Both the position numbers and the translations under genes were made by a program. This document shows, one piece after another, positions 40,596-50,041 of a DNA stretch of 64,000 nucleotides; within the stretch, counting starts at the first letter, position 1, and each line of letters starts with the position of its first letter. This stretch comes from Acidihalobacter prosperus. GTDB taxonomy: Bacteria > Pseudomonadota > Gammaproteobacteria > DSM-5130 > Acidihalobacteraceae. The stretch is taken from positions 543,140 through 607,139 of the forward strand of contig NZ_JQSG02000001.1 of assembly GCF_000754095.2 (NCBI RefSeq), given 5' to 3'. The notes under the pieces are model-generated. The model was not told the DNA's origin and searched no databases. It worked only from the letters and a program-made list of their open reading frames with translations.

Positions 40596-43259
40596 TCAAA
40601 ACAGCGGCCCGTTGCCCCCATTTTGGCCGCCATTGGCGCCATTGCCGTTGTTGCCAGGTGGATTGTGCAGCGGCGAGTTGCCGAACTGTTGCAGGAAGCT
40701 GTTGCCGCCGTTGCCGTTGCCGCTGGCGCTCGGCGTGGTTGCGTTCGCCGGCATTTCGATGCTGGTGCCCGGCCCGAACAGCGGAATCTCGGGCGCGCTG
40801 GCCGGAGGCAGGAATCCGGAAAGAAAATCGAAGGTCTCGCCGCCGTCCGACTCCAGCGTACCGGTCTTGGGATTGATGCTCGCCTGGGTGATGTCCTGGG
40901 GGCGAAAGAAGGGGTAGCTGCCCTCGTCCGCCAGTGCGGTCTTCATGTAATGGATCCAGATCGGTAGTGCCTCGCGGGCACCGGCCGCCCAATGGCCCAT
41001 GGGCTGGTTGTTGTCGAAACCGACCCAGGTCGAGGCGATGTAATGCCGTCCGTAGCCCACGAACCAAGCATTTTTCTCGTCGTTGGTGGTACCCGTCTTG
41101 CCGGCGAGGAAATGACCCAACGGCTTGGCCGCGATACCGGTGCCGTCCTGGATGACGCGCTGCAGCATGCGGGTCATGAGATAGGCAACGCCCGGCGTGA
41201 TCGCGGGCTTGGCGGGCGGCTGGGTCACGCAGAGGGCGCAGTTCTTGAGCGGCAGCGTATCGCCATCGGCCTTGACGACCTTGGTGATCAGGTAGGGCTT
41301 GACCAGGAAGCCGCCGTTGGAGAAAACGGCGTAGGCGCGCGTCATCTGTAGCGGCGTAACGTCGGCGGCGCCGAGCACCAGCGAGGGTACGGGCGGCAAC
41401 TGCGATTTCTTGAAGCCGAACTGTTTGGCGTAGTCGATGGCGTATGGGATGCCGACGTGCATCAGGATGCGCACACTGGGCACGTTGATCGAGTCGGCCA
41501 GATCCTTCCACAGCGGGATCGGCGTGTTGGAGAAGGTTTTTTCGTAGTTGGTCGGCTTGTAGTAAGTACCGTTGGGCAATTTGATCTTGAGCGGCGTGTC
41601 CGCGATCAGCGAGACCGGCGTCAGGTAGTTCGATTTGCCGTGCGCCAGCAGCTCGGGACCATCCAGGGCGGCGGCATAGACGAAGGGCTTGAACGACGAG
41701 CCGGGCTGGCGATAGGCGTACAGCGCGCGGTCGAAATGGCTGAGTGAGTAGCTGAAGCCGCCGGCCAGCGACACGATGGCCCCGGTGGCGTTGTCCATAC
41801 CCACCAGCGCGCCCTGCACTTTCGGAATCTGCGTCAGCTGCCAGCCGGCCGCGCCGGGAGCCGGCGTCTTCCACACGGCGGTGCGCCAGTCCTCTCCGTT
41901 CGCGGGCCAGCCCGGGTCGACGTAATGGCGCAGCCAGACGACATCGCCGCGCTTGAGCAAGCGCCCCATGTCGACGGGATGCTGTTCGCCATTGCTGCCG
42001 GGCGTGCCGGCGGTCCAGGCGACGGCACGCTGGCCGAGGGTGACGGTTTCCTGCCCTTCCAGCGACACCTGGGCATGAGCATGATCGGCGGACAGCACCA
42101 GTCCCCAGCGCAGGTTCGCGGGATCCTGTGGCGGTAGCAACTTCGGCCTCACGCCGTTGAGCGCCTGCTCGATCTGCGCTTTGTCGAGATGCCCCACCGG
42201 CCCCCGGTAATGCTTGGGATCGAGGCTGTCGAGACCCATCGAGTAGTTCTCGAGGCCGATGGCCACGGATTCGTTGGCCGCCGTCTGCAATCGCGGGACG
42301 ATGGTCGTGTAGACCTGCAGTCCACTGCGGTAGGTCATGTCCGCGCCGTACTGCGACACCAGCCAGCGTTCGATCCACTGGGTTGCGTAGCGGGCAATGT
42401 TGCGCCCTTCGTTGTGATATTGGGCGCTCAATGGCGCGGCTTCGGCCTCACGCGCCTGCTGCGCGGTGATGTAACCGTGCGCAAGCATGCGTCCGATCAC
42501 GTAGTTCCTGCGCGAGCGCGCATCCTTGGGATTGGCCAGCGGATTGAAGTATTCCGGCGCCGCCGGCAGGCCCGCCAACATCGCCATCTGCGGCAGCGTC
42601 AACTCGTCAACCGGTTTGCCGTAATAGATCTGCGCCGCCGCGCCGACACCGTAGGCGCCATTGCCAAGATAGATCTTGTTCAGGTACAGATCGAGGATGT
42701 CGCGATGACTGAAATGGCGGGCCAGCTTGTAGGCCAACAGGATTTCGCGCACCTTGCGGGTGATGGTCTTTTTCGGCGAAAGATAGAAATTGCGCGCAAC
42801 CTGCTCGGGGATCGTGCTCGCACCCTGCACCGGCGCGAAGTGAATCAGGTCGATCCAGGCGGCACGCAGGATGCCGGGGAAACTGACCGGGTAGTAGAGC
42901 GGGTTGTTGCTCCAGAAATGGCCGTTCTCGGCCGAGACGAAGGCATTGCGCAGCTGTTCCGGGATCTGCTGCGACTGCAGGGTGTCGCGCAGCCGGGGGC
43001 CGTCGACGGACAGTAGCTGGCCGTTGGCGGCGTAGATGCGCAGAGGCGTGGCGGGCTTCCAGTGTTTGAGTTCCGCCACCGAGGGCAGTGTCTGCCACAG
43101 GTAGGTCAGCCAGGAGCCGACACCCAGGCCGCCGACCACGACGACCAGCAACACCACCTGCCCCGTGATACGCCAAAAACGGCCTTCCTCGCGCGTACCG
43201 CGGTTTTGATCGCGTCTCATGCCTCCCTGCCCTTCCGCCTCGACTTGCGCGTGGATCAT
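40596..43259 (-). CDS. Class A penicillin-binding protein (PBP1A-like)
   Basis: An 887-residue peptidoglycan synthase. One membrane anchor lies near residues 30-52. The glycosyltransferase domain (GT51) keeps the catalytic Glu in SAENGHF, plus GASTIPEQVARNFYL, RKVREILLAYKLAR and YLNKIYLGNGAYGVGAAAQI. The first motif is atypical: the usual ED-xxF-xxHxGxD is EN-GHF-WSNNPLYY. The transpeptidase domain has SxxK at S521 (QPGSSFKPF), SxN in DSINVPS and KTG in AGKTGTTND. The tail is Gly/Asn-rich. An upstream GTG and a downstream ATG at 43220 are alternative starts. It polymerises and cross-links glycan on the periplasmic face. Confidence 0.9.
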   Translation of the reverse strand: MIHAQVEAEGQGGMRRDQNRGTREEGRFWRITGQVVLLVVVVGGLGVGSWLTYLWQTLPSVAELKHWKPATPLRIYAANGQLLSVDGPRLRDTLQSQQIPEQLRNAFVSAENGHFWSNNPLYYPVSFPGILRAAWIDLIHFAPVQGASTIPEQVARNFYLSPKKTITRKVREILLAYKLARHFSHRDILDLYLNKIYLGNGAYGVGAAAQIYYGKPVDELTLPQMAMLAGLPAAPEYFNPLANPKDARSRRNYVIGRMLAHGYITAQQAREAEAAPLSAQYHNEGRNIARYATQWIERWLVSQYGADMTYRSGLQVYTTIVPRLQTAANESVAIGLENYSMGLDSLDPKHYRGPVGHLDKAQIEQALNGVRPKLLPPQDPANLRWGLVLSADHAHAQVSLEGQETVTLGQRAVAWTAGTPGSNGEQHPVDMGRLLKRGDVVWLRHYVDPGWPANGEDWRTAVWKTPAPGAAGWQLTQIPKVQGALVGMDNATGAIVSLAGGFSYSLSHFDRALYAYRQPGSSFKPFVYAAALDGPELLAHGKSNYLTPVSLIADTPLKIKLPNGTYYKPTNYEKTFSNTPIPLWKDLADSINVPSVRILMHVGIPYAIDYAKQFGFKKSQLPPVPSLVLGAADVTPLQMTRAYAVFSNGGFLVKPYLITKVVKADGDTLPLKNCALCVTQPPAKPAITPGVAYLMTRMLQRVIQDGTGIAAKPLGHFLAGKTGTTNDEKNAWFVGYGRHYIASTWVGFDNNQPMGHWAAGAREALPIWIHYMKTALADEGSYPFFRPQDITQASINPKTGTLESDGGETFDFLSGFLPPASAPEIPLFGPGTSIEMPANATTPSASGNGNGGNSFLQQFGNSPLHNPPGNNGNGANGGQNGGNGPLF

Positions 43260-43431
43260 CACGCGAACCGATTGGACCCGATAAACGCCGCGGGGTTCAC
43301 TCCGGCCGCATGCGGGACACGCGCCGCGACGAAGGTCCCCAATCAGGGCAACCGCACCTGTTTTTCGCGTCTATGATTAGTGCTCCCGAGCACGGCATCC
43401 ATTCGGGACCACCAAGACGGAGGACAAAACC

Positions 43432-43836
43432 ATGAAAAAAATCAAGGTATTGGCGTCGTTTATGCTGTTTGCGTTCGGATTGATGTCCGCCGGCACCAGT
43501 GCAGCGGCAGGCAACGCCCGCGAGGAGATCGACAAAGCGCTGATGCATGCGGATTTTCTGATCAAGGCCGATAGCCTGAACCACATGCACATGCATATGC
43601 ATCACATACTCAATTGCATGGTGGGAGAACACGGCAAGGGTTACGATGCGCATGCCATGAACCCCTGCAAGGGGCTTGGCAACGGCGCAATCAACGACGA
43701 AACCTCGGCTTCCAAACGCAAGCTGCTCGATCAGGTCGAACGGCTTGCCAGCGTCGGGGTGACCATCGACGACGCCGCGGCGGCACATGATGTGGCGCTC
43801 GCCATGCACAGCCTGCTCAAAAAGGCCGCGCATTAG
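43432..43836 (+). CDS. Small exported His/Met-rich protein
   Basis: A 134-residue protein with a signal peptide (KVLASFMLFAFGLMSAGTSA then AAG). The mature part has a striking His/Met run (LNHMHMHMHHILNCM) and two Cys (NCMVGEHGKG; NPCKGLG). This pattern suggests copper or other soft-metal binding in the periplasm. No family is recognised. A GGAGG site precedes the ATG. It lies alone between the PBP and kdsB genes. Confidence 0.7.
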   Translation: MKKIKVLASFMLFAFGLMSAGTSAAAGNAREEIDKALMHADFLIKADSLNHMHMHMHHILNCMVGEHGKGYDAHAMNPCKGLGNGAINDETSASKRKLLDQVERLASVGVTIDDAAAAHDVALAMHSLLKKAAH

Positions 43837-43935
43837 GTCTTGACGCTGGTCGCGGCGGGCACCGGGTCACGCCTGCCGCGACCAGCCCCGCGCAAATACA
43901 CCATATAATCAAATAATTACTAATATATTTTAAGG

Positions 43936-44703
43936 TTATTTATCATTTGCGTCGCGTTGCGCCAGCAGTGCTGCCACCAGCGCGAGATCCTCCGGAGTAT
44001 CGACGCCGTGCCCCGGCACCTCCAGCGCTTCGGCCACGTGAATGCGCGCGCCATGCCAAAGCACGCGCAATTGCTCGAGCTTTTCGATGTGTTCGAGCTC
44101 GCAAGCGGGCAACGCCACGTAGCGACGCAGATAACCGGCCCGGTAGGCGTACATGCCGACATGACGCCAGCCGATCGGCGCCTCCCGTGCCTCGGCGCCG
44201 ATCACGTCCCGCTCCCATGGAATCGGCGCGCGACTGAAATAAAGCGCGTATCCGGCGACGTCGCGCACAACCTTGACGGTGTGCGGATCGTTGAGTTGCG
44301 CGGCGGAATGGATCGGCGCGCACAGCGTCGAGACGCTCGCCTCCGGGAAGGCGATCAGGTCTTCGGCCACCTGACGGATTGCCGAGGACGGCGTCAGCGG
44401 TTCGTCGCCCTGGAGATTGACCACGATTTCGTCGTCGGGCCAGCCCTGCAGGGCCACCACCTCGGCCAGCCGCTCGCTGCCGGAGCGGTGGGAGGCCGAG
44501 GTCATGACGACCGATGCGCCAAAGCCCGTGCAGGCCTCGGCAATGCGTGCGTCGTCGGTGGCGATCAGAATTTCCGCCGCGCCCGACGCGCGCGCGCAAT
44601 CGTAGACATGCGCGATCAGCGGCCGGCCCGCCAGAGGCAGCAGCGGTTTGCCAGGCAGCCGCGTGGAGGCGTGGCGCGCGGGAATGACGACTCGAAAGCT
44701 CAT
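43936..44703 (-). CDS. kdsB: 3-deoxy-manno-octulosonate cytidylyltransferase
   Basis: A 255-residue enzyme that activates Kdo with CTP to CMP-Kdo. Motifs: VVIPARHASTRLPGKPLLPL at the N-terminus, AEILIATDDARI, VVMTSASHRSGSERLAEVV and NLQGDEPL. Length equals the family. It is the last gene of the leftward msbA-waaA-like-lpxK-trm112-kdsB cluster, 46 bp after trm112. The sequence just beyond its stop is AT-rich. Confidence 0.95.
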   Translation of the reverse strand: MSFRVVIPARHASTRLPGKPLLPLAGRPLIAHVYDCARASGAAEILIATDDARIAEACTGFGASVVMTSASHRSGSERLAEVVALQGWPDDEIVVNLQGDEPLTPSSAIRQVAEDLIAFPEASVSTLCAPIHSAAQLNDPHTVKVVRDVAGYALYFSRAPIPWERDVIGAEAREAPIGWRHVGMYAYRAGYLRRYVALPACELEHIEKLEQLRVLWHGARIHVAEALEVPGHGVDTPEDLALVAALLAQRDANDK

Positions 44704-44749
44704 GGGCGTGACCCTGGCGGCGCAAGGTCGGGAGGACAGGCCGATGACG

Positions 44750-44935
44750 TCACAGCGCTTCCACTTCCTCCTGTGTCAACGGGCGCGCCTCGTCCTCCAG
44801 CATGACCGGGATGCCATCGCGAATGGGATAGGCCAGCCGCGCGGAACGCGAAATCAGCTCCTGATGTTTCTTGTCGTAGATGAGCGGCCCCTTGGTGACC
44901 GGGCAGACGAGGATGTCGAGCAATTTCTTGTCCAT
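44750..44935 (-). CDS. Trm112 family protein (YcaR-like)
   Basis: A 61-residue protein of the Trm112/YcaR type ([40 protein letters not shown]). It is usually encoded between lpxK and kdsB, as here. One Cys remains of the zinc-type motif, as in many bacterial members. The ATG overlaps the lpxK stop by one base (TGATG), so translation is coupled. The role of the bacterial protein is uncertain. Confidence 0.9.
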   Translation of the reverse strand: MDKKLLDILVCPVTKGPLIYDKKHQELISRSARLAYPIRDGIPVMLEDEARPLTQEEVEAL

Positions 44936-45921
44936 CAGACACTCCTGAGGCGTTCGCTTAGGGCATCGACGAACTCCGGATCCGGCACGGCGTCAACCGG
45001 TACGGCCCAAGCCCGCTTCGATGCGAATGTGCGGCATTTTACGGCATCCTTCTCGGTCATGAGTATCGGCCGTGTGTCTCCGAAATCGAGATCGGAGGGG
45101 GCAATCCGGTGATGATCCGGCAAGGGATGGCGAATGATGTTCAGACCGGCGCCCTCAAGCGCGGAGAAAAAACGCTGCGGGTTGCCGATGCCGGCCAGCG
45201 CATGCACGGTTTGCCCGCGAAATGCCGCCAGCGCGCGCGTTTCATCGGATGATGGATCGATGCGCCTGGCATCGCCCAGCTTCAGCATCATCGCGTATTC
45301 GCCTGCCTGGGCGGCGCCGTCGCTGACCACCACCCAGTCGACCGTTTGGAGTCGGTCTTCGGGTTCCCGCAAGGGCCCAGCCGGCAGGCAGCGGCCATTG
45401 CCGAGGCGCCGGCGGCCGTCGAGCATGGCGATTTCGATATCGCGCGCGAGAGCATAGTGCTGCAGGCCGTCGTCGCTGACCACCACATCGCATGCGTCGC
45501 CGGAGAGCAGCATGCGCACGGCCTTCGCGCGTGCGCGCCCGACAACCACTGGTACATTCGTACGCGTGGCGATCAATAGCGGTTCGTCTCCGACCTCTCC
45601 GGGATCGTCAGTGTTCATGACCCGGTGAGGATCGTGGCGGCCGGCCCGCCCGCCATAGCCCCGGCTGACCACGCCCGCCCGCAGGCCTTGCGCCCGTAGC
45701 CACTCGACCAGCCAGATCACCATCGGCGTCTTGCCGGTGCCGCCAACCGTGATATTGCCCACCACGATCACCGGCACAGGCCAGCGCGGCGGCGGTGCTT
45801 CAAGCGCGCGCTGTCGACGTTGGCGAGCCACGCCGGCATAGAGGCGCGACAGCGGCAACATGAGGCGGGAGACAAGGCCGTCCGAGTGCCAAAAAGCCTC
45901 AATATATTGCTGTAAGGCCAT
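44935..45921 (-). CDS. lpxK: Tetraacyldisaccharide 4'-kinase
   Basis: A 328-residue membrane-associated kinase that phosphorylates the lipid A disaccharide at the 4' position. The P-loop is in [20 protein letters not shown] (near residue 55). Other blocks: [33 protein letters not shown] and [12 protein letters not shown]. Length matches the family. Cluster position between the WaaA-like gene and trm112 supports the assignment. Confidence 0.95.
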   Translation of the reverse strand: MALQQYIEAFWHSDGLVSRLMLPLSRLYAGVARQRRQRALEAPPPRWPVPVIVVGNITVGGTGKTPMVIWLVEWLRAQGLRAGVVSRGYGGRAGRHDPHRVMNTDDPGEVGDEPLLIATRTNVPVVVGRARAKAVRMLLSGDACDVVVSDDGLQHYALARDIEIAMLDGRRRLGNGRCLPAGPLREPEDRLQTVDWVVVSDGAAQAGEYAMMLKLGDARRIDPSSDETRALAAFRGQTVHALAGIGNPQRFFSALEGAGLNIIRHPLPDHHRIAPSDLDFGDTRPILMTEKDAVKCRTFASKRAWAVPVDAVPDPEFVDALSERLRSV

Positions 45922-45924
45922 GTT

Positions 45925-47085
45925 TTACCAGTCGAATACACGCTGAAGAAAATCATCCATCACGCCTTGCACCCGCCTGCGCTCGTCCCAAAAATAACGC
46001 CGTCCAAGATCGCCGCGACGGCGGGCCGCAAGCGTTTCCGTCTTCAGCGTTCGCCAGTCCGCCCATACGTCATCGGGCCGCGAAGGCGCATCGTCCAGAA
46101 ACGGCAGTGTCGGACGCATCCGGCGGGTGGCCGCGCCGAGCGCGAGTGCGCAGCCGCCGGCCAACGCCTGCCAGAGCGTGGCACGAACCTGAGTATCGAG
46201 ATAGCCCGCCGTCGCGGCGCTGGCGACGGCGGCGAACCAGCGCGAATCGTCGACCCAGACGACGCGCCCGGGCGGCAGCGGGCTGCGGTCCCAGTCGCCG
46301 ATCGTCAGGTCGGCCTGCCGCCGGGCCGGCGCATCGGGCTGGCCCGAGACGAACAGAATCCCGTCATCGACGAAGCCAGACTGGCGCCAGTGCGCAATGG
46401 CGTCCGCATGCGTCTTGCCGCTGTCGTCGTGCCACCACCAAAGGTGCAGCCCGTCATGGCCAGCGGCCGCCAGGCTGCGCAGGGTCGTGTCGGCCTGCGC
46501 CTCCACGAACAGCGCCATTGGGTCGGCGGGTTCCGCCAGTGGCGTGGCGTGGTCGTCCGCCCTCCACGCGTTCGCCTGATCGGCATCATTGGGATAAGCA
46601 GCCTCCACCGCCAGCGGCGCGGGGCCGGTGTTGAAGGCGATCACGTGGGTGCCGGCGGCGCAAGCCGCGCGCAACAGGTTCGGGTGCGGCTGCGTATCGA
46701 CCAGCACCAATCCGAAAGGCTTGAGGCGCGTCATCACCCGCCGGACGGCGGCGGGCCGGTCGCTCGGGCCGTAGCCGAGGCCGATCTTGCGCAGCCCGCG
46801 TACGCGCGGTTCGATGATTTCGGGGTAATCGTGCTCGAATGTCAGTGCGAGCCGGATATCCAGGCGGCGCTCACGCAGAGCACCCAGCAGCTCGCAGGCC
46901 AGATGTACGGATTCGGGGCTGCCGCCGGCCTTGATCCACACCACCCTGCCCTCGCCGCGCGGCGGTCGCAGATAACCGAGCCTGGCGGCCGCCGCTGCCT
47001 GCCGACCGGCTCGCCGGTCGCGCCAGTTCGCGCGCAGCACCGGCCACCAGGCGCCGCCATAGCCCTGCGCGTCAACCGGCGGCAT
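45925..47085 (-). CDS. Divergent glycosyltransferase-like protein related to the WaaA N-domain
   Basis: A 386-residue protein between msbA and lpxK. Residues 15-140 resemble the N-domain of Kdo transferase (RVVWIKAGGSPESVHLACEL; LRERRLDIRLALTFEHDYPE; FGLVLVDTQPHPNLLRAACA). The family's catalytic Glu region, normally VSVGE-like, reads IKAGGSPES here, so canonical Kdo-transferase activity is doubtful. The C-terminal half is weakly conserved. The ATG at 47085 overlaps msbA by 14 bp and is preferred over a start deeper in msbA. It may be a different envelope glycosyltransferase or an inactive relative. A regular waaA must lie elsewhere. Confidence 0.55.
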   Translation of the reverse strand: MPPVDAQGYGGAWWPVLRANWRDRRAGRQAAAAARLGYLRPPRGEGRVVWIKAGGSPESVHLACELLGALRERRLDIRLALTFEHDYPEIIEPRVRGLRKIGLGYGPSDRPAAVRRVMTRLKPFGLVLVDTQPHPNLLRAACAAGTHVIAFNTGPAPLAVEAAYPNDADQANAWRADDHATPLAEPADPMALFVEAQADTTLRSLAAAGHDGLHLWWWHDDSGKTHADAIAHWRQSGFVDDGILFVSGQPDAPARRQADLTIGDWDRSPLPPGRVVWVDDSRWFAAVASAATAGYLDTQVRATLWQALAGGCALALGAATRRMRPTLPFLDDAPSRPDDVWADWRTLKTETLAARRRGDLGRRYFWDERRRVQGVMDDFLQRVFDW

Positions 47086-48868
47086 CCTGCCCCGCCTCAG
47101 TCGGATCGGACACGGGTTCGTCGCGGAACTGCATGCGATGTAGCCGGGCATACACGCCGTCGCGTGCGATCAGCTCCCGATGGTTGCCGATTTCGACGAT
47201 CTCGCCCTGGTGCATGACCACGATGCGGTCCGCGCTCTCGATGGTCGACAGCCGATGGGCGATCACGAGCGTGGTCCGCCCCCTGACCAACACCTCCAGG
47301 GCCGCCTGAATGTGTCGTTCGGATTCGGTATCGAGCGCGGAAGTCGCTTCGTCGAGGATCAGGATGGGCGCGTCCTTGAGCAGCGCCCGAGCGATGGCGA
47401 GCCGCTGGCGCTGGCCGCCGGAAAGCAGCACGCCATTCTCCCCGACCAGGGTGTCGAGGCCGCTTGGCAACTGCTCGATGAATTCCCAAGCATGTGCGGC
47501 CCGCGCGGCCTCGATGATCCGTTCGCGCGAGGCGCCGCCTTGTGCGCCATAGGCGATATTGGCGGCGATGGTGTCATTGAACAGCGTGACCTGCTGGCCC
47601 ACGTAGGTGATCTGCTGGCGCAGGCTGTCGAGCACCAATTCGCCGATGGGGATGCCGTCGAGCAGTATTTCGCCTTGTTCGAGTTCGTAAAAACGCGGCA
47701 GCAGATTGACCAGGGTGCTCTTGCCGCTGCCCGAACGACCGACCAGCGCCACGGTTTCGCCCGGGGCGATGTGCAGGTCGATGCCCTTGAGCACATCGCC
47801 CTTGTGCGCATCGTAGCGGAAGCTGACGTTACGGTATTCGATGCGGCCTGCTGCCCGCTCGAGCCGACGCGTGCCGCTATCCCGCTCGGGCGGCATGTCG
47901 ATCAGCTCGAATATGGTCTCCCCGGCGGCGATGCCCTTTTGCAGCGTCGGATTGATCTGGGCGAGGCGGCGTAACGGCTCCATCAGCATCAGCACTGCGG
48001 TCACGAAGGACACGAAGCTGCCCACGTTCATCGATTCGAGCAGGGTACCCGAGGTGGCGAGATAGATGATGAAGGCGATGCCGATCGAGGCGATGAACTC
48101 CATTACCGGCAGACTCGCCGCCTGGGCCGCAGTGGAGCGCAGCTGCAGCCAGCGGCTGCGATGGTTGACCTCGCCGAAACGGCGGGTCTCGTAATCGATG
48201 CCGCCGAACAGTTTGACCACGCGGTGGCCTTCGATCATTTCCTCGGAAACATGGGTCACCTCGCCCACCACATCCTGAATGCCGTGACTCAAACGCCTGA
48301 ATACGCCCGAAACCGACTTTACGATCAGCGCGATCACCGGTATCAGCACCAAAAACACCAGGCTCAGCTGCCAACTGAGATATACCACCCAGATCATCAG
48401 GCCGATGGCGGTAATGCTGTCGCGCACCAGGATGGTGAAGCTGCTGGTCGAGGCGCCGGCCACCTGTTCCACGTTATAGGTGAGCTTGGCCAGCAGCTCT
48501 CCGGACGAGGCGTTGTCGAAAAAGGTCACGGGCATGTGCAACAGGCGATCGAACATGCGTTCGCGCAGATCCATGACCACTCGCGTACCCACGAAGGCCA
48601 TGAAGTAGGCTGACACGTAACTTGCCACGCCACGCACGAAATACAGTCCGACCAATGCCAGCGGAATCCATGTGATCGCATGCATGTCGCGTTCGACGAA
48701 ACCGCCGTTGAGCAAGGGTTTCATCAGCGCGGCCATGGCCGGTTGCGTGGCGGCCGTGAGTGTCATGCCCACGATGGCAAGCAACAGATAGGGCCAGTGC
48801 TGCAACGATTCGCGCAGCAGGCGTCGATAGACCCCGATACCGGAGACTGGCTGCGACTTGCCTGCCAT
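47072..48868 (-). CDS. msbA: Lipid A export ABC transporter, permease/ATPase
   Basis: A 598-residue half-transporter. Residues 20-310 are six membrane segments. Residues 340-580 are the ATPase with Walker A ALVGRSGSGKST, Q-loop ITYVGQQVTLFNDTIAANIA, signature LLSGGQRQRLAIARAL, Walker B ILILDEATSALDTESERHIQ and switch His VIAHRLST. It flips lipid A core across the inner membrane. It starts 1 bp before the end of the ExbD gene's downstream spacer and is followed by envelope genes, the usual cluster in gammaproteobacteria. Confidence 0.95.
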   Translation of the reverse strand: MAGKSQPVSGIGVYRRLLRESLQHWPYLLLAIVGMTLTAATQPAMAALMKPLLNGGFVERDMHAITWIPLALVGLYFVRGVASYVSAYFMAFVGTRVVMDLRERMFDRLLHMPVTFFDNASSGELLAKLTYNVEQVAGASTSSFTILVRDSITAIGLMIWVVYLSWQLSLVFLVLIPVIALIVKSVSGVFRRLSHGIQDVVGEVTHVSEEMIEGHRVVKLFGGIDYETRRFGEVNHRSRWLQLRSTAAQAASLPVMEFIASIGIAFIIYLATSGTLLESMNVGSFVSFVTAVLMLMEPLRRLAQINPTLQKGIAAGETIFELIDMPPERDSGTRRLERAAGRIEYRNVSFRYDAHKGDVLKGIDLHIAPGETVALVGRSGSGKSTLVNLLPRFYELEQGEILLDGIPIGELVLDSLRQQITYVGQQVTLFNDTIAANIAYGAQGGASRERIIEAARAAHAWEFIEQLPSGLDTLVGENGVLLSGGQRQRLAIARALLKDAPILILDEATSALDTESERHIQAALEVLVRGRTTLVIAHRLSTIESADRIVVMHQGEIVEIGNHRELIARDGVYARLHRMQFRDEPVSDPTEAGQDAAG

Positions 48869-48869
48869 T

Positions 48870-49313
48870 TCAGCGGCCGCTGGGCGCGGTTTTGTCGGTG
48901 GCGATCGACAGGCGGGAAAGACCGAGCTGGCCGGCGACGTCCATCGCCGTGACCACGGCCTGATAGGGGGTCTTGACGTCGGCGCGGATCACCAGGGGCA
49001 TTTTGTCGCCGTCCGCGCCCTTGGCCTGCTGTAGGGCCCGGAACAACGTATCGAAACGCGAATTCACCAGTTCGCGGCCGTTCAGATAATAGTGGCCGCG
49101 CGCGTCTATCGAGAGTACCAGCGGGCTTTGTTTGGCCACGGTCGCCGCGCTTTCGGCTTTGGGCAGCTGGATCTTGAGCTCGGACTGGCGGCTGAAGGTC
49201 GTGGTGACCATGAAGAAGATCAGCAGGGTCAGCACCGTATCGACCATCGGCGTCATGTCGATGCCCGAGCCCTCCCCGTGGCGGCTGGCGCGCGCGTGGC
49301 GGCTGAAATTCAT
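48870..49313 (-). CDS. exbD: ExbD/TolR family protein
   Basis: A 147-residue protein with one N-terminal membrane segment (DMTPMVDTVLTLLIFFMVTT) that carries the conserved Asp of the proton path, and a periplasmic domain. With ExbB it transduces proton motive force to a TonB- or Tol-like partner. Its ATG overlaps the exbB stop (ATGA), and msbA begins 1 bp after its stop. No tonB gene is adjacent. Confidence 0.9.
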   Translation of the reverse strand: MNFSRHARASRHGEGSGIDMTPMVDTVLTLLIFFMVTTTFSRQSELKIQLPKAESAATVAKQSPLVLSIDARGHYYLNGRELVNSRFDTLFRALQQAKGADGDKMPLVIRADVKTPYQAVVTAMDVAGQLGLSRLSIATDKTAPSGR

Positions 49314-49954
49314 GTGCCGGTTCTCGACTTGCGCACCGTCGCCGTGGTGGTCGAGAGGGTGCGCAGGCTGTCCACGAGCTGGATGGACTGGTCCTCCATC
49401 TCGACGGTGAGCGCGTCCACGTAGCCGCGGAAATAACGGTAGAAAATGTGCGCGGGAATCGCCACCAGCAGACCGGCCGCCGTGGTGATCAGGGCCTTGG
49501 CGATGCCTCCCGCCAAAATGTGCGGATTGCCCACGCCGACCGAGGTGATCACGCCGAAGACCTGGATCATGCCGAACACGGTGCCCAGCAGCCCCATCAG
49601 CGGCGAGATCGTGGCGATGGTACCCAGCGTATTGAGGAAGCGTTCGAGTTCGTGCACCACCTGGCGGCCGGTCTCCTCAATGCGTTCCTTGATCAGCTCG
49701 TGCGGCTGACGGCGGTTGGCAAGTCCGACGGCGAGAATGCGCCCCAGCGGCGAGCCGGCAGCGATGGCCTGGATACGGTCGGCGGCCAGATCGCCGCGGC
49801 GCAGTTCCTCGACCACGGTGTCGAGCAGGCCGCCCGGCATGATGCGCGCCCGTCTCAGCGACCAGAAGCGCTCCAGAATGATCGCGAGCGCGAGAATGGA
49901 TGCGCCGATGATCGGCGCCATGACCCAACCGCCCGCCTTGACGATCTCGAACAC
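49310..49954 (-). CDS. exbB: MotA/TolQ/ExbB proton channel protein
   Basis: A 214-residue inner-membrane protein with three hydrophobic segments (GGWVMAPIIGASILALAIIL; TIATISPLMGLLGTVFGMIQ; GGIAKALITTAAGLLVAIPA), the ExbB/TolQ pattern. It is the partner of the overlapping ExbD. Genes of this pair lie upstream of msbA in many gammaproteobacteria. Confidence 0.92.
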   Translation of the reverse strand: MFEIVKAGGWVMAPIIGASILALAIILERFWSLRRARIMPGGLLDTVVEELRRGDLAADRIQAIAAGSPLGRILAVGLANRRQPHELIKERIEETGRQVVHELERFLNTLGTIATISPLMGLLGTVFGMIQVFGVITSVGVGNPHILAGGIAKALITTAAGLLVAIPAHIFYRYFRGYVDALTVEMEDQSIQLVDSLRTLSTTTATVRKSRTGT

Positions 49955-50041
49955 GTGTCGATGCCCCGTAATGTGATGCTGTTCGCAAACGATGCCGAAT
50001 CATACACGTTAGCGCCAAACGAGGTTAAGCGCGCCGGTCCG

